Below, one piece after another: positions 8,201 to 16,597 of a stretch of DNA of 64,000 nucleotides (position 1 is its first letter; each line of letters begins with the position of its first letter). Both the position numbers and the translations under genes were made by a program. Under the pieces are notes generated by a model. It was not told the origin of the DNA and ran no database searches. It saw nothing but the letters and a program-made list of their open reading frames with translations. Source of the DNA: Gordonia phthalatica (GTDB taxonomy: Bacteria > Actinomycetota > Actinomycetes > Mycobacteriales > Mycobacteriaceae); the NCBI RefSeq assembly GCF_001305675.1, contig NZ_CP011853.1:4278001-4342000 (forward strand), in the 5' to 3' direction.

Positions 8201-10178
8201 CGGCGACCAAGCAACCGAGTACGAACCATTCGAAGGCATCGTCCTCGCCGACACCTTCCAAATGACAGAGAACGGCGACGCACTCGACCTGACCGTGTTC
8301 CGGCAGAACAGCGCCCGCGGACAAGCCCAACTCGAAACTCCGATCCATGTGATCATCGGCAACCCGCCGTATTCAGTCGGGCAGACCTCGGCGAACGACC
8401 TGAACGCGAACGTCGCCTACCCGACCCTCGACGCCCGGATCGCCGACACCTACGCAGCCAGGTCGACAGCAACCAACAAGAACAGCCTCTACGACTCCTA
8501 CCTACGCGCCTTCCGGTGGGCCACCGACCGCATCGGAGACACCGGCATCGTCGCGTTCGTCTCCAACGGCGGATGGATCGACGGCAACACCGCCGACGGC
8601 ATCCGCCTCTCCCTCGCTGACGAATACGACAAGATCTACGTCTACAACCTGCGAGGCAACCAACGAACCGCGGGCGAACTGTCTCGTAAAGAAGGTGGCA
8701 AGGTCTTCGGCGGCGGTAGCCGGAACACCGTCGCCATCATGATCGCCGTCAAAACCGCAAGCAGCGACACGTTCGACCTCAAGTACCGCGACATCGGCGA
8801 CTACCTGTCCCGCGACGACAAGCTTCGCATCGTCACCGAGAGCACACTCGCCAACCTCGACTGGCAGACCATCGAGCCGAACCAGCACGGCGACTGGACC
8901 AACCAACGCAACGACGAGTTCGAAAGCTGGCCAGTCATCGGAGATAAGAAGGCATCAGGGTCGCAGTCGGTGTTCTCGAATTTCACGCGAGGTCTTGAGA
9001 CCTCTAGAGACCCGTGGGTATACAGCTACTCCGAGCAGGGGCTCATCTCAAACGTTTGCCAACTAATTGCGAACTACAATGTTCAGATTGAACCATTCTC
9101 GAAGTACGCCCAGGAAACTGGCATATCTCGTCCTAACGAGTCGACAGTGAGCCAGTACCTCGCGAAACATCCAAACGGGACTGATCCACAGAAGATCAAG
9201 TGGTCACGAAGTCTCCGTGCACATCTTTCCAAGAAGAGGGAGGTTGTATTTGACCAGCGACAGATCGTTCCGAGTTTGTACCGACCGTTCAGCCTGCAAC
9301 ATACTTACTTCGATGCCTATCTGAACCATGAACGTTCACAACTCCCGTCCATGTTTCCGACAGCCCACCACAGGAACATCGGGATTGTTCTAACGGCACC
9401 CGCATCACACTTCGAGTTCACTCCGTTCATAACCGATCTCCTACCCAACCTACACCTCCTGGACACCGGACAGTTCTTCCCCCGCTGGACCTACGAGAAG
9501 GCAGAACCTAACGTCGACGAACTGAATCTCACGACATCTGGCGACAGCGAAGCTGATGAGTACGGGTACCGCCGCATCGACAACATCACCGACAGCATCC
9601 TCGCCCTGTACACCGACGCCATCGGCGGCCAGGTGACCAAGGACGACATCTTCTTCTACGTCTACGGCCTTCTCCACGAACCGGCCTACCGTGCGACGTA
9701 CGCCGCTGACTTGAAGAAGATGCTGCCGCACATCCCAACCCCCGATTCACGTGAGCGGTTCGAGCAGCTCGCCGCGGCCGGTCGTGTGCTGTCGGATCTG
9801 CACGTCGGCTACGAGCATGTCGATCCGTACCCGCTTGATGTTCAGCTCAAGCCGAATGCTGATCCTGCCGATCGGGAGACGTGGCGGGTGACGAAGATGA
9901 AGTGGAAGTCGAAGACCGACCACTCGGCGATCGTCTACAGCCCGAAGGTAACGATCGCCGGCATCCCGGAGGAGGCCGAGCAGTACATGCTCGGCTCACG
10001 ATCCGCGCTCGGATGGATCATCGACCGTTACCAGGTGAAGACCGACAAGGCGTCCGGGATCGTCAACGATCCGAACGACTGGTGCGACGAGCACGATGAC
10101 CCGACCTACATCGTCGACCTCATCAAGAAGGTCACCACCGTCGCCGTCGAGACCGTCAAGATCGTGAACAGTCTGTAG
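5268..10178 (+). CDS. Type ISP-like single-chain restriction-modification enzyme (nuclease, helicase and N6-adenine methyltransferase)
   Basis: From the chosen GTG start this is a protein of about 1636 aa with the order of type ISP enzymes such as LlaGI and LlaBIII. An Mrr-like nuclease comes first (PDTGIDLV...AIQCKFY, about residues 57-80). A superfamily 2 helicase follows (Walker A MACGTGKT near 195, ICDEAHR near 323, MTATPRIY near 359, QSVGRVMRR near 590). Next is a gamma-class amino-methyltransferase (DPFTGTGTF near 922, NPPY near 1032), and last a target-recognition region. The frame stays open back to 4983, but that part overlaps the repeat remnant. GGAGAGG about 9 nt upstream supports the GTG at 5268. 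It would methylate host DNA and cleave unmodified DNA after translocation. The frame is intact. Confidence 0.88.
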   Translation: MGSVHEVIEAFRKERSNSERGTKFEELMVRYFELDPLLSQQYDAVWRWIDWPDRDGRPDTGIDLVARERDTGELTAIQCKFYEPTTTLSKSDIDSFFTESGKMPFTNRVIISTTDRWGRNAEEALDGQRIPVQRIGLTEIAESPIDWDIAWPDGHLEVSMSEATRHEPRPHQREAIDAVFDGFATGADRGKLIMACGTGKTFTALKIAERTAADQGGSARILFAVPSISLLSQTLREWTAQTQLDLRAFAVCSDTKVSRSAEDIGSVDVAIPVTTNPDTLAGEMGHRKRAKGLTVVFTTYQSLPVVAAAQAEHGVDPFDLVICDEAHRTTGVTLAGEDESNFVRVHDADYLKATRRLYMTATPRIYDDNVKDKAAEHAAELASMDDEDVFGPELHRLSFGTAVERGLLTDYKVIVLTVDEDLVAAPMQKQLAGEFSELKLDDASKIVGCWNGLAKRAGKTPEGTGFAPGEAPMRRAVVFAKDIAASKQVSEVFPAVVDAYRDLLTEHQDDGSDVDSTNLDLRCEVHHVDGTFNALERNAELAWLKAPVPDGDCRILTNARCLSEGVDVPALDAVMFLNPRNSVVDVVQSVGRVMRRAEHKDYGYIILPVAVPAGVSPSQALSDNRRFKVVWQVLNALRAHDDRFNAQVNSIALNSTSELKTDPGKGSSMLMGDHIGAVSDDHESLGDGTTPPESSDSSEADAHARMAQQMALFSLSEWQEAIVAKIVDKVGTRAYWEDWAGDVADIAATLITRINAILTSADTTVQTEFDKFHDALRENLNDSISRDDAISMLSQHLITRPVFDALFADHDFASHNPVSRVMQRMVDALGASGLEAETRKLEGFYASVRVRAAEVTTAEGKQQVISELYEKFFRIGFKKQSEALGIVYTPVQIVDFILRAADDASRNAFGRGLTDEGVHILDPFTGTGTFITRLLQSGLIDDDDLHRKYTSELHANEIMLLAYYIAAVNIESTYHAIRGDQATEYEPFEGIVLADTFQMTENGDALDLTVFRQNSARGQAQLETPIHVIIGNPPYSVGQTSANDLNANVAYPTLDARIADTYAARSTATNKNSLYDSYLRAFRWATDRIGDTGIVAFVSNGGWIDGNTADGIRLSLADEYDKIYVYNLRGNQRTAGELSRKEGGKVFGGGSRNTVAIMIAVKTASSDTFDLKYRDIGDYLSRDDKLRIVTESTLANLDWQTIEPNQHGDWTNQRNDEFESWPVIGDKKASGSQSVFSNFTRGLETSRDPWVYSYSEQGLISNVCQLIANYNVQIEPFSKYAQETGISRPNESTVSQYLAKHPNGTDPQKIKWSRSLRAHLSKKREVVFDQRQIVPSLYRPFSLQHTYFDAYLNHERSQLPSMFPTAHHRNIGIVLTAPASHFEFTPFITDLLPNLHLLDTGQFFPRWTYEKAEPNVDELNLTTSGDSEADEYGYRRIDNITDSILALYTDAIGGQVTKDDIFFYVYGLLHEPAYRATYAADLKKMLPHIPTPDSRERFEQLAAAGRVLSDLHVGYEHVDPYPLDVQLKPNADPADRETWRVTKMKWKSKTDHSAIVYSPKVTIAGIPEEAEQYMLGSRSALGWIIDRYQVKTDKASGIVNDPNDWCDEHDDPTYIVDLIKKVTTVAVETVKIVNSL

Positions 10179-10235
10179 CCGACGCGCGGGCTCGGCCAGT
10201 CACCCGGCCGAGCCCGCGCCCGGCGGCCTATCCCG

Positions 10236-11555
10236 TCACGCTGTGCGGGCTCGCGCCGCATCGTACCACGCCGCGAACAACTCCTGCGCCGTGTCCGCGA
10301 GAGCATCCAACTCGCCGACCTCGACCGGCTCCGACTTCGGACCGAGCGCCCAGTCGTAATAGCCCTGAGCCAACCACCCGTCACCAGGCAGAAACTTCTT
10401 CACCAACCCCGACTTGTTCTTCCCGACACCGCTACGCCCATTACTCGCACGCCCAGCACGCAACCGGTACCGGCCGCGATCAACGGCAACCACATCATCA
10501 CGCAACACCTCGAGATACCGGACCCACCCGGGCGCGACCTCAGCGCGCTCAGCAGACGGGAAATCCGTCCGCGTCGGATCCGTCCCGATCCCGATATGGA
10601 ACTCGTAGCGAATGTCCTCCACATTCACCGGCATGCCACGACCGACCACCTGGATCTGACCGCGCAACTGCCGCCCATCGGCGAACTCCGGACTCCCGAT
10701 CGTGATCGCCGACATCCCACTCCCACCGCGATTCACCTCGCACGTCCAGCCAGTACCGAGACGCTCGGCAAGAGACGCAGCGATCGGCCGCAACGCACGC
10801 TCAACAGCCACCTTCTGCGCCGGCAGCGCCAGAACGTCCTCCAACCGCAGACGCGAATCGGGGAAACAGTACAGCAACCATTCCCAGGTCACCACAGACG
10901 CTCTACTAGCAAAACGCTCCGCATCGCTCTCATGGAGAACGAGCAAGACGAGCTCGTCGACCGCTTCCAGCTCCTTCTCGAACTGCTCCTCGGTGAGCTG
11001 GTGATTCACCTTGGCTTCAATCCCGATGGTGCGACCACTCGCCAGATGCACGACGATGTCGAGATTCGCCACACCCTCGCACTCCACACGGTCGACGACG
11101 TCGGTGCCCACCTCAAGCAGCACCTCTCGCAAGAACTGAAACGGCGCATGCCGGATCTCCGCAGCCAACGCCCGCGTCAACATCGGCTCGGTCGTGAACA
11201 ACGCAGTCTCCCTCGTAACCGGAAGACCCCTGCGAGGACTGTCGAGCGTCGGGCACCGATCAGCGGCAGTAGCCCACGGACGAGCATCGATCGCTGCCGC
11301 GATATCAAGGATTTCCGGGTGCATTTCAGTCAAAGACTGACCATACGACGTGTGATAGTGGCTGCGCGCAAGGTAGAACGCCCAACCGCGAAGCACATCG
11401 ATGCCCGCCCACTCCGGAATCGACCCCTCGCGCTCGTACTCCTCGATCACCCTGGCAACGACCGATCCGCGATCCCGGAGATTCTCGTCGAGCCTGGTGT
11501 AGCCGTTGTAGGAATGCGCCCATGAGTTGATCTTCTGCCGATCCGAATCCGTCAT
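10236..11555 (-). CDS. Hypothetical protein with possible PD-(D/E)xK nuclease fold
   Basis: This protein of about 439 aa has no family I can name. Residues around 175-200 read NLDIVVHLASGRTIGIEAKV, a D-(x)n-ExK arrangement typical of PD-(D/E)xK nucleases, followed by a helical stretch rich in Glu. The C-terminal third contains Trp/Tyr-rich segments. It is convergent with the type ISP gene, 57 bp apart, inside the defence island, which hints at a defence role. The start at 11555 (MTDSDRQK) is preferred over one 24 codons upstream because the upstream residues look non-coding. Confidence 0.6.
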   Translation of the reverse strand: MTDSDRQKINSWAHSYNGYTRLDENLRDRGSVVARVIEEYEREGSIPEWAGIDVLRGWAFYLARSHYHTSYGQSLTEMHPEILDIAAAIDARPWATAADRCPTLDSPRRGLPVTRETALFTTEPMLTRALAAEIRHAPFQFLREVLLEVGTDVVDRVECEGVANLDIVVHLASGRTIGIEAKVNHQLTEEQFEKELEAVDELVLLVLHESDAERFASRASVVTWEWLLYCFPDSRLRLEDVLALPAQKVAVERALRPIAASLAERLGTGWTCEVNRGGSGMSAITIGSPEFADGRQLRGQIQVVGRGMPVNVEDIRYEFHIGIGTDPTRTDFPSAERAEVAPGWVRYLEVLRDDVVAVDRGRYRLRAGRASNGRSGVGKNKSGLVKKFLPGDGWLAQGYYDWALGPKSEPVEVGELDALADTAQELFAAWYDAARARTA

Positions 11556-11665
11556 GGCGACGACAGTACTCAGCAAGTCAGACAACAACACACACAACGG
11601 ACGAGCCACTTCCCAGCCCAGACACACGAGCGCTCATCGCCCAGGGCGTCTTACCCTCCGCGCTA

Positions 11666-11970
11666 CTGACACCGAGCCCGGAATTCCGACCACCTGGCGG
11701 AATATCCGATTTGCGAACTGACACAGAACCCGGAATCCTGAGGCCTCCGGCGGAATGTCTGCTATGCGAACTGACATCGTGCCCGGAATTTCCGGCACCC
11801 ACCGGAATCATCTCGCCGCTACTGACACACAGCCCGGAAAACACCCCGTTTACTGCCAAATCCACTGACAGCCAACCCGGAAACTGACAAACCTCAGCGG
11901 AACCTACACTTGACAGCAGGATGTCGAGATGCAGCGGAGATTAGCAGCGCTACCCCCGGAAGTCTGACAG
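11666..11970. repeat. Irregular tandem repeat, unit about 51-53 bp, built on CTGACA and CCCGGAA
   Basis: CTGACA occurs at 11666, 11718, 11771, 11822, 11865, 11884 and 11964. The first four copies are 51-53 bp apart, and in the first five CCCGGAA follows by about 4-6 nt. The full units continue with a second CGGAAT block. The later copies are shortened. No open frame explains it. Multi-copy short repeats like this are common at transposon ends (IS21 or Tn7-like), so it may be a transposase-binding array left by a lost element. Confidence 0.7.
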
Positions 11971-12126
11971 AACATGCGTGCCTCGATGAGTCGTGTCAAT
12001 TTTGATTCTCCATGTGGTCGGCCATCCAAGTCACTTTCGGCGAACATTTGGCGTAGATCGATCTCTTGCGGCGCCCATGCAGCGGCAACCCCTCTGCTCT
12101 GACGACCGAGCATCGCCTCACACAAG

Positions 12127-12556
12127 TCAGCATGTCGCACATATGCCAAGTACCATAACGCCAATCGGAGAAAGACTCATAGACAACTGCACAAGCCGGT
12201 GCTTTGTCCACGCTATCTTGCTCATCTCCACGAGCTGTTTCGACAGTACCGGAAGAAGAGTCGGGCCCTCGAGCCGATCCTGAACGGCTTCGGGCGTCAG
12301 GTGCCGCAGGTGTCCGAAATAGACAAAGTTGTCCGGCGCCTCAACCTCGAGGTTGGAGGCCCGTAGCCGGGGACGCACAACCCAGGCCGCACATAGGACG
12401 CTAGCTACTAAGAGGAGGATGCCAACGACGTACCAGACTACGGCCCAGCCCCCAAGGTCATGGAGCACCCGCCCCTCGCCCGACAGCGTGATAACTCCCA
12501 CGAGGAGCGCGGTCTCAATTGTCAGTGCAAATGGCGCCTTCGTATCGGAGATATTG
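12127..12556 (-). pseudogene. C-terminal remnant of a Pycsar-type transmembrane effector
   Basis: About 143 residues remain. They start with NISDTKAPFALTIETALL, then a hydrophobic segment (VVWYVVGILLLVASVLCAAW), a PDNFVYFGHLRHLT motif and a final helix-TM segment (IAWTKHRLVQLSMSLSPIG). N-x-x-DTKA, the YFGH motif and the late I-A-x-x-K-x-x-x-L helix are hallmarks of PycTM/DUF5706 effectors, which damage the membrane when cUMP or cCMP is made during infection. The N-terminus is replaced by the end of an IS256-family element, and no cyclase gene is nearby, so this system is broken. Confidence 0.65.
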
Positions 12557-12732
12557 TCAAGACCTGTGGATGAGGTTGTTTCAGGCGGCCTCCTCTTGCG
12601 ATGTTGATGGGGTGTCGGATTCGACGAGTTTGCCTTTCTCGAAGGTCTTGCCGGCTCGGACGAGGGCGACGACGTGGGGTGCGTTGAAGCGCCCTGGGTT
12701 CCGTTCCGAGTCTCAGCAAGGAGAATCGGAGT

Positions 12733-13044
12733 ATGCCCAAGAAGTTCAGTCCAGAGCTGCGTGAGCGTGCCGTGCGCATGGTCTACGACCGCCAAGCCCG
12801 CGAGGGCGGCCCTCGCGCAGCATCGATCCGTGCCGTCGCGCCGCAGCTCGGTGTCGGCACAGAGACGCTGCGGATCTGGTGCAATCGCTACGGCGCCACC
12901 GAGCCGGTCGGACCGGGAGAGCCGCTCGAGGAGGAGAATCGCCGTCTCCGGCGGGAGCTCGCCGAGGCGCGACGTGCGAACGAGATCCTGAAGGCCGCCT
13001 CAGCGTTTTTCGCAGCGGAACTCGACCGCCCCACGACGAAATGA
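12733..13044 (+). CDS. IS3-family transposase OrfA
   Basis: This 103-aa protein starts MPKKFSPELRERAVRMV. It has an HTH_Tnp_1-type helix-turn-helix (RAVAPQLGVGTETLRIW) and a C-terminal leucine-zipper-like helix (LEEENRRLRRELAEARR...). It ends in the ASAFFAAELDRP motif shared with the other OrfA in this window. It overlaps orfB by 4 nt (ATGA). Either translational coupling or a -1 frameshift in the run of Ts just upstream could give OrfB or OrfAB. Confidence 0.9.
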   Translation: MPKKFSPELRERAVRMVYDRQAREGGPRAASIRAVAPQLGVGTETLRIWCNRYGATEPVGPGEPLEEENRRLRRELAEARRANEILKAASAFFAAELDRPTTK

Positions 13045-13955
13045 TCGCGTTCGTCGACATGCATCGCGAGAAGTTCGGGGTCGAGGCCATCTGCCGCATC
13101 CTCAGTGCGACAGAATGTGGGTTCATCACCTCCCGCGGATACCGCGCTGCCAAGAACAGGCCGGCCTCCGCTCGCAGCGTTCGGGACGAGATGCTGGCGG
13201 AGGAGGTGCAGCGGATTCATCAGGCGAACTACAGCGTCTATGGGGTCCGGAAGATGTGGCACGCAATGCGCCACGCAGGATGGAACGTCGGTCGCGACCA
13301 GGTCGCGAGGCTGATGAAGATCGCCGGCCTGCAGGGCGTTCGCCGAGGTCGAAAGCCCGTCACCACCTGCTCCGCAGACGGAGATGACCAGCGCCCGGAC
13401 CTCGTTGAACGGCGGTTCGTCGCGGATCGACCGCAGCAGCTTTGGGTCGCCGACATCACCTACGTCCGGATGCTCTCCGGGTTCTGCTACGTCGCATTCG
13501 TTACCGATGTCTTCAGTCGCAGAATTGTCGGCTGGGCGGTCGCGCCCACGCTCCACACGGAGTCTCTGCCATTGCTCGCACTGGAGCATGCACTGCAGTC
13601 CACCGGGGTGAGCAGGAACGAAAGCGGATTGATCCACCATTCCGACAGGGGTAGTCAATACGTTTCGCTCGCCTATTCGGACGCTCTGCTCGCCGCGGGA
13701 GTTACGGCTTCAGTAGGTACCGTCGGCGATAGCTACGATAACGCGCTGGCCGAGACAGTGAACGGCCTATACAAGGCGGAGTTGATCTACTCCAAGCGGA
13801 TCTGGGAGTCAGTCAGCGAGGTTGAGCTCGCCACGATGGGCTGGGTCCACTGGTGGAACACCTCCCGGCTCCACGAAGCTCTCGGCTACCGCACCCCGGC
13901 GAACGTCGGAGCGACCTACACTCACACCACGACGACCGCGCCCGCGACCGTGTAA
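13041..13955 (+). CDS. IS3-family transposase OrfB (integrase core)
   Basis: This 304-aa catalytic subunit starts at the ATG that overlaps the orfA stop. It has an HTH_21-type region (about residues 45-100) and the rve integrase core with all three acidic residues visible: LWVADITYV (D), IHHSDRGSQYVS (D) and DNALAETVNGLYKAE (E). It ends 27 bp before the right inverted repeat. The frame is complete. Confidence 0.92.
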   Translation: MIAFVDMHREKFGVEAICRILSATECGFITSRGYRAAKNRPASARSVRDEMLAEEVQRIHQANYSVYGVRKMWHAMRHAGWNVGRDQVARLMKIAGLQGVRRGRKPVTTCSADGDDQRPDLVERRFVADRPQQLWVADITYVRMLSGFCYVAFVTDVFSRRIVGWAVAPTLHTESLPLLALEHALQSTGVSRNESGLIHHSDRGSQYVSLAYSDALLAAGVTASVGTVGDSYDNALAETVNGLYKAELIYSKRIWESVSEVELATMGWVHWWNTSRLHEALGYRTPANVGATYTHTTTTAPATV

Positions 13956-15004
13956 CCACGGAACGAAACCCAGGGCGCTTCACGTTGACGGCTCGCCATT
14001 TCACTTGTGCGGCTTCGATGAGCTTGTAGGCCATCGCCAGTCCCGCGGCTCGGGAGCCGGGTCCCTTGGTCACCTTGGTCCGTAACCGCACGGTGGCGAA
14101 GGTCAACTCGATCGGGTTGGTCGTGCGCAGGTGGGTCCAGTGCTCGGCCGGGTAGTGGTAGAACTCCAGCAGCACATCAGCGTCGTCGACGATCTTGGCG
14201 ACCGCTTTGGGATACTTCGCCCCGTAGGTCTTCTCGAAGGCGGCGATGGCCTTACGGGCGTAGCCGATGTCCTCGGCGTTGTAGATCTCCTGCATCGCTT
14301 TGATCGCATTCGGATGGGCCGACTTGGGCAGTGCGGCAAGCACATTGCCCTGTTTATGAAACCAGCACCGCTGCTCTCGGGTGTCCGGGAACACCTCGCG
14401 CAGCGCAGCCCAGAACCCCAGCGCCCCGTCCCCGACGGCCAGGTTCGGGGCCGCCATGCCGCGGCGTCGGCACGACCGCAATAGATCGGCCCATGATTCG
14501 GTGGATTCGCGGTACCCATCGGCCAGGGCGACGAGCTCTTTACGGCCGTCGGCACGCACGCCGATCATCACCAGCAGACACAGCTTCTCCTGCTCGAGCC
14601 GGACTTTGAGGTGGATGCCGTCGACCCAGAGGTAGACATAATCGCTGGTGATGTCGCGGTCGTCGAAGGCGGCCGCTTCCTTCTGCCACTGGCTGGCCAG
14701 TCGAGTGATCGTGGCCGCCGATAACCCCGCACCCGAGCCAAGAAACTGCTCCAGCGCCGGCCCAAAATCTCCCGACGACAACCCGTGCAGGTACAGCAGC
14801 GGCAACACCGCGCTGACCTCGGGGCTTTTACGTGCCCAGGCCGGGATGATCCCCGACGAGAACCGTTGGCGTTCACCAGTTTCAGGGTCGACCCGTTTGT
14901 CGTTGACCCTTGGTGCCCGCACCGGAACCGCACCGGCGGCGGTCATCACCTCCCGCGGGTTGTGGTAGCCGTTACGCACCACCAGCCGGCGCCCATCCTC
15001 ATCG

Positions 15005-15322
15005 TGAATCGCCCCGGCGTGTCCGGAGACTCTGTTCGTTGGGAAGGATGGAGTCATGTCAGGAAGTGGGACGAAGAGGTACCCGGCCGAGATGCGTGAG
15101 CGGGCGATCCGGATGGTCGCTGAGATTCGGGCTGAGGATGACTCGGAGTGGGCAGCGATGGGCAAGGTCGCTGAGCTACTCGGGATAGGTACGCCAGAAA
15201 CGGTCCGCAAGTGGTGTCGTCGGGCCGAGGTCGATGCTGGCCAGCGGCCGGGAACAACGACTGAGGAATCGGCCGAACTCAAGCGACTCAGACGCGAGAA
15301 CACTGAATTGAAGCGGGCTAAC
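15005..15322 (+). pseudogene. IS3-family element fragment: left end and truncated orfA
   Basis: The fragment opens at 15005 with TGAATCGCCCCGG, the same inverted-repeat start as the IS3 element at 20635. It contains an orfA from the ATG at 15056 (MSGSGTKRYPAEMRERAIRM...). After ...ENTELKRAN the family sequence stops at the start of the next IS, and the frame runs on for only a few residues. It sits inside the IS256 transposase on the left and is cut by the element at 15323 on the right, so it records an insertion followed by deletion. Confidence 0.8.
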
Positions 15323-15382
15323 GGGACTGCTGCACGTATAGGTGACATCTGATCTGGCTTGCCCGAGGGTGGGCCTGGAAGG

Positions 15383-15700
15383 ATGACTATCGTGCCTAAG
15401 CCTTATCCGCAGGAGTTCCGCGACGATGTGGTCCGGGTAGCCCGAGACCGTGAACCTGGCGTGACACTCGCGCAGGTCGCGAAAGACTTCGGGATCCATG
15501 AGATGACCCTGGCCAAGTGGATGCGCCGCGTCGCCATCGACGACGGACACAAGCCTGGAACAACGTCGACCGAATCTGCCGAACTGAGAGAGCTTCGGAA
15601 GCGGAATCGGTTGTTGGAGCAGGAGAACGAGGTCCTGCGACGGGCTGCGGCATATCTGTCGCAGGCGAACCTTCCGGGAAAAGGCTCTACCCGCTCGTGA
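15383..15700 (+). CDS. IS3-family transposase OrfA
   Basis: This protein of about 105 aa starts MTIVPKPYPQEFRDDVVRVA. It has a helix-turn-helix (AQVAKDFGIHEMTLAKW) and a coiled-coil tail (RKRNRLLEQENEVLRRAAAYLS). The ATG at 15383 has an AAGG-type ribosome site. A GGGAAAAGG sequence near 15676 allows a -1 slip that would join this frame to orfB as the usual OrfAB transposase. Confidence 0.88.
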   Translation: MTIVPKPYPQEFRDDVVRVARDREPGVTLAQVAKDFGIHEMTLAKWMRRVAIDDGHKPGTTSTESAELRELRKRNRLLEQENEVLRRAAAYLSQANLPGKGSTRS

Positions 15701-16557
15701 AAGAGCTCGCCGCCGACGGAATCCCCGTCACGGTGACGTGCCGGGTACTCAAGCTCTCCAGACAGCCCTACTACCGGTGGCTCAGGGACGCGGTCACCGC
15801 GGCAGACTGGGTCGAAGCGGAGCGGGCGAACGCCCTGTTCGACGCGCATCGTGATGACCCGGAATTCGGGTACCGCTTCCTCGCCGATGAAGCCGAAGCT
15901 GCTGGTCAGCCGATGAGCGGGCGGACGGCATGGCGGATCTGCTCGGCCAACCAGTGGTGGTCGAGCTTCGGCAAGAAACGTGGGAAGAACGGTAAGAAGC
16001 CGGGCCCGCCTGTGCACGACGACCTGGTCGAACGCGACTTCACCGCCGACACACCGGACCAAGTGTGGCTCACTGATATCACCGAGCATTGGACCGACGA
16101 GGGCAAGCTCTACCTCTGCGCGATCAAAGACGCCTGCTCGGGGCGGATCGTCGGCTACAGCATCGACTCCAGGATGAAGTCCCGTCTCGCCGTGACCGCT
16201 CTGGACAACGCTGTTGCCCGCCGAGAGGACGATGTTTCGGGTTGTATTGTCCATTCGGACAGGGGCTCTCAATTCCGGTCGCGGAAGTTCGTGTCCGCGC
16301 TCAACCGACACGGCCTGGTTGGGTCCATGGGCAGAGTCGGTGCCGCCGGCGACAACGCAGCGATGGAATCGTTCTTCGCGCTCCTCCAGAAGGACGTCCT
16401 GGACCGGCACCGCTGGAGCACCCGCGAGCAGTTGCGGATCGCGATCGTCACCTGGATCGAACGGACCTACCACCGACGCCGTCGTCAGGCCCGCCTCGGC
16501 CGGTTGACCCCGATCGAATACGAGACGATCATCAACACAGCCGCCTCAGCGGCATGA
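15697..16557 (+). CDS. IS3-family transposase OrfB (integrase core)
   Basis: The catalytic subunit, about 286 aa, is taken from the GTG that overlaps the orfA stop (GTGA). The frame is open further upstream, so it can be made as an OrfAB fusion by frameshifting in the AAAAG stretch. The family start KELAADGIPVTVTCRVLKLS is followed by the rve core: VWLTDITEH (D), CIVHSDRGSQF (D) and NAAMESFFALLQKDVL (E). The frame is complete. Confidence 0.9.
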   Translation: MKELAADGIPVTVTCRVLKLSRQPYYRWLRDAVTAADWVEAERANALFDAHRDDPEFGYRFLADEAEAAGQPMSGRTAWRICSANQWWSSFGKKRGKNGKKPGPPVHDDLVERDFTADTPDQVWLTDITEHWTDEGKLYLCAIKDACSGRIVGYSIDSRMKSRLAVTALDNAVARREDDVSGCIVHSDRGSQFRSRKFVSALNRHGLVGSMGRVGAAGDNAAMESFFALLQKDVLDRHRWSTREQLRIAIVTWIERTYHRRRRQARLGRLTPIEYETIINTAASAA

Positions 16558-16597
16558 CACCGAAACTGTCACCTGGTCGTGCAGCAGTCCCCCGGCT

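Larger units (their letters stand above)
12685..13982 (+). mobile_element. IS3-family insertion sequence, complete
   Basis: Terminal inverted repeats start TGAAGCGCCCTGGGTT at 12685, and the complement of the right end at 13982 carries the same sequence with one mismatch further in. A 3-bp target duplication, CGT, is present on both sides. Joining the flanks restores the IS256-family transposase reading frame, which confirms the boundaries. Two overlapping ORFs fill the element. Confidence 0.93.
12581..15004 (-). pseudogene. IS256-family transposase, truncated and interrupted
   Basis: Bases 13983-15004 encode most of an IS256-type (Transposase_mut) DDE enzyme, with YLWVDGIHLKVRLEQ (D), VGDGALGFWAAL (D) and HYPAEHWTHLRTTNPIE (E). 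The C-terminal 34 or so residues (APHVVALVRAGKTFEKGKL...) lie at 12581-12684 on the far side of an inserted IS3 element. The N-terminal part is missing because another IS3 fragment abuts at 15004. The gene is dead. Its outer end near 12556 cut the Pycsar-type effector gene. Confidence 0.88.
15323..16591 (+). mobile_element. IS3-family insertion sequence, second type
   Basis: Inverted repeats of about 25 bp, GGGACTGCTGCACG-xxx-AGGTGACA, begin at 15323, and the complement is at 16567-16591. Only three mismatches are present. Flanking bases do not form a target duplication (AAC on the left, CCG on the right), so one side was probably lost or recombined. The right end lies 7 bp from the end of the mmpL gene. 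Confidence 0.85.

Noticed and set aside
6447..8348. 633-aa open frame antisense to the type ISP gene
   Set aside because: It is a shadow of high-GC coding DNA: Val/Asp/Gly-rich with no domain, and fully covered by helicase and methyltransferase motifs on the other strand.
11666..11970. CRISPR array
   Set aside because: Units are alike over most of their length, spacing decays, the repeated core is only 6-7 bp and there are no cas genes.
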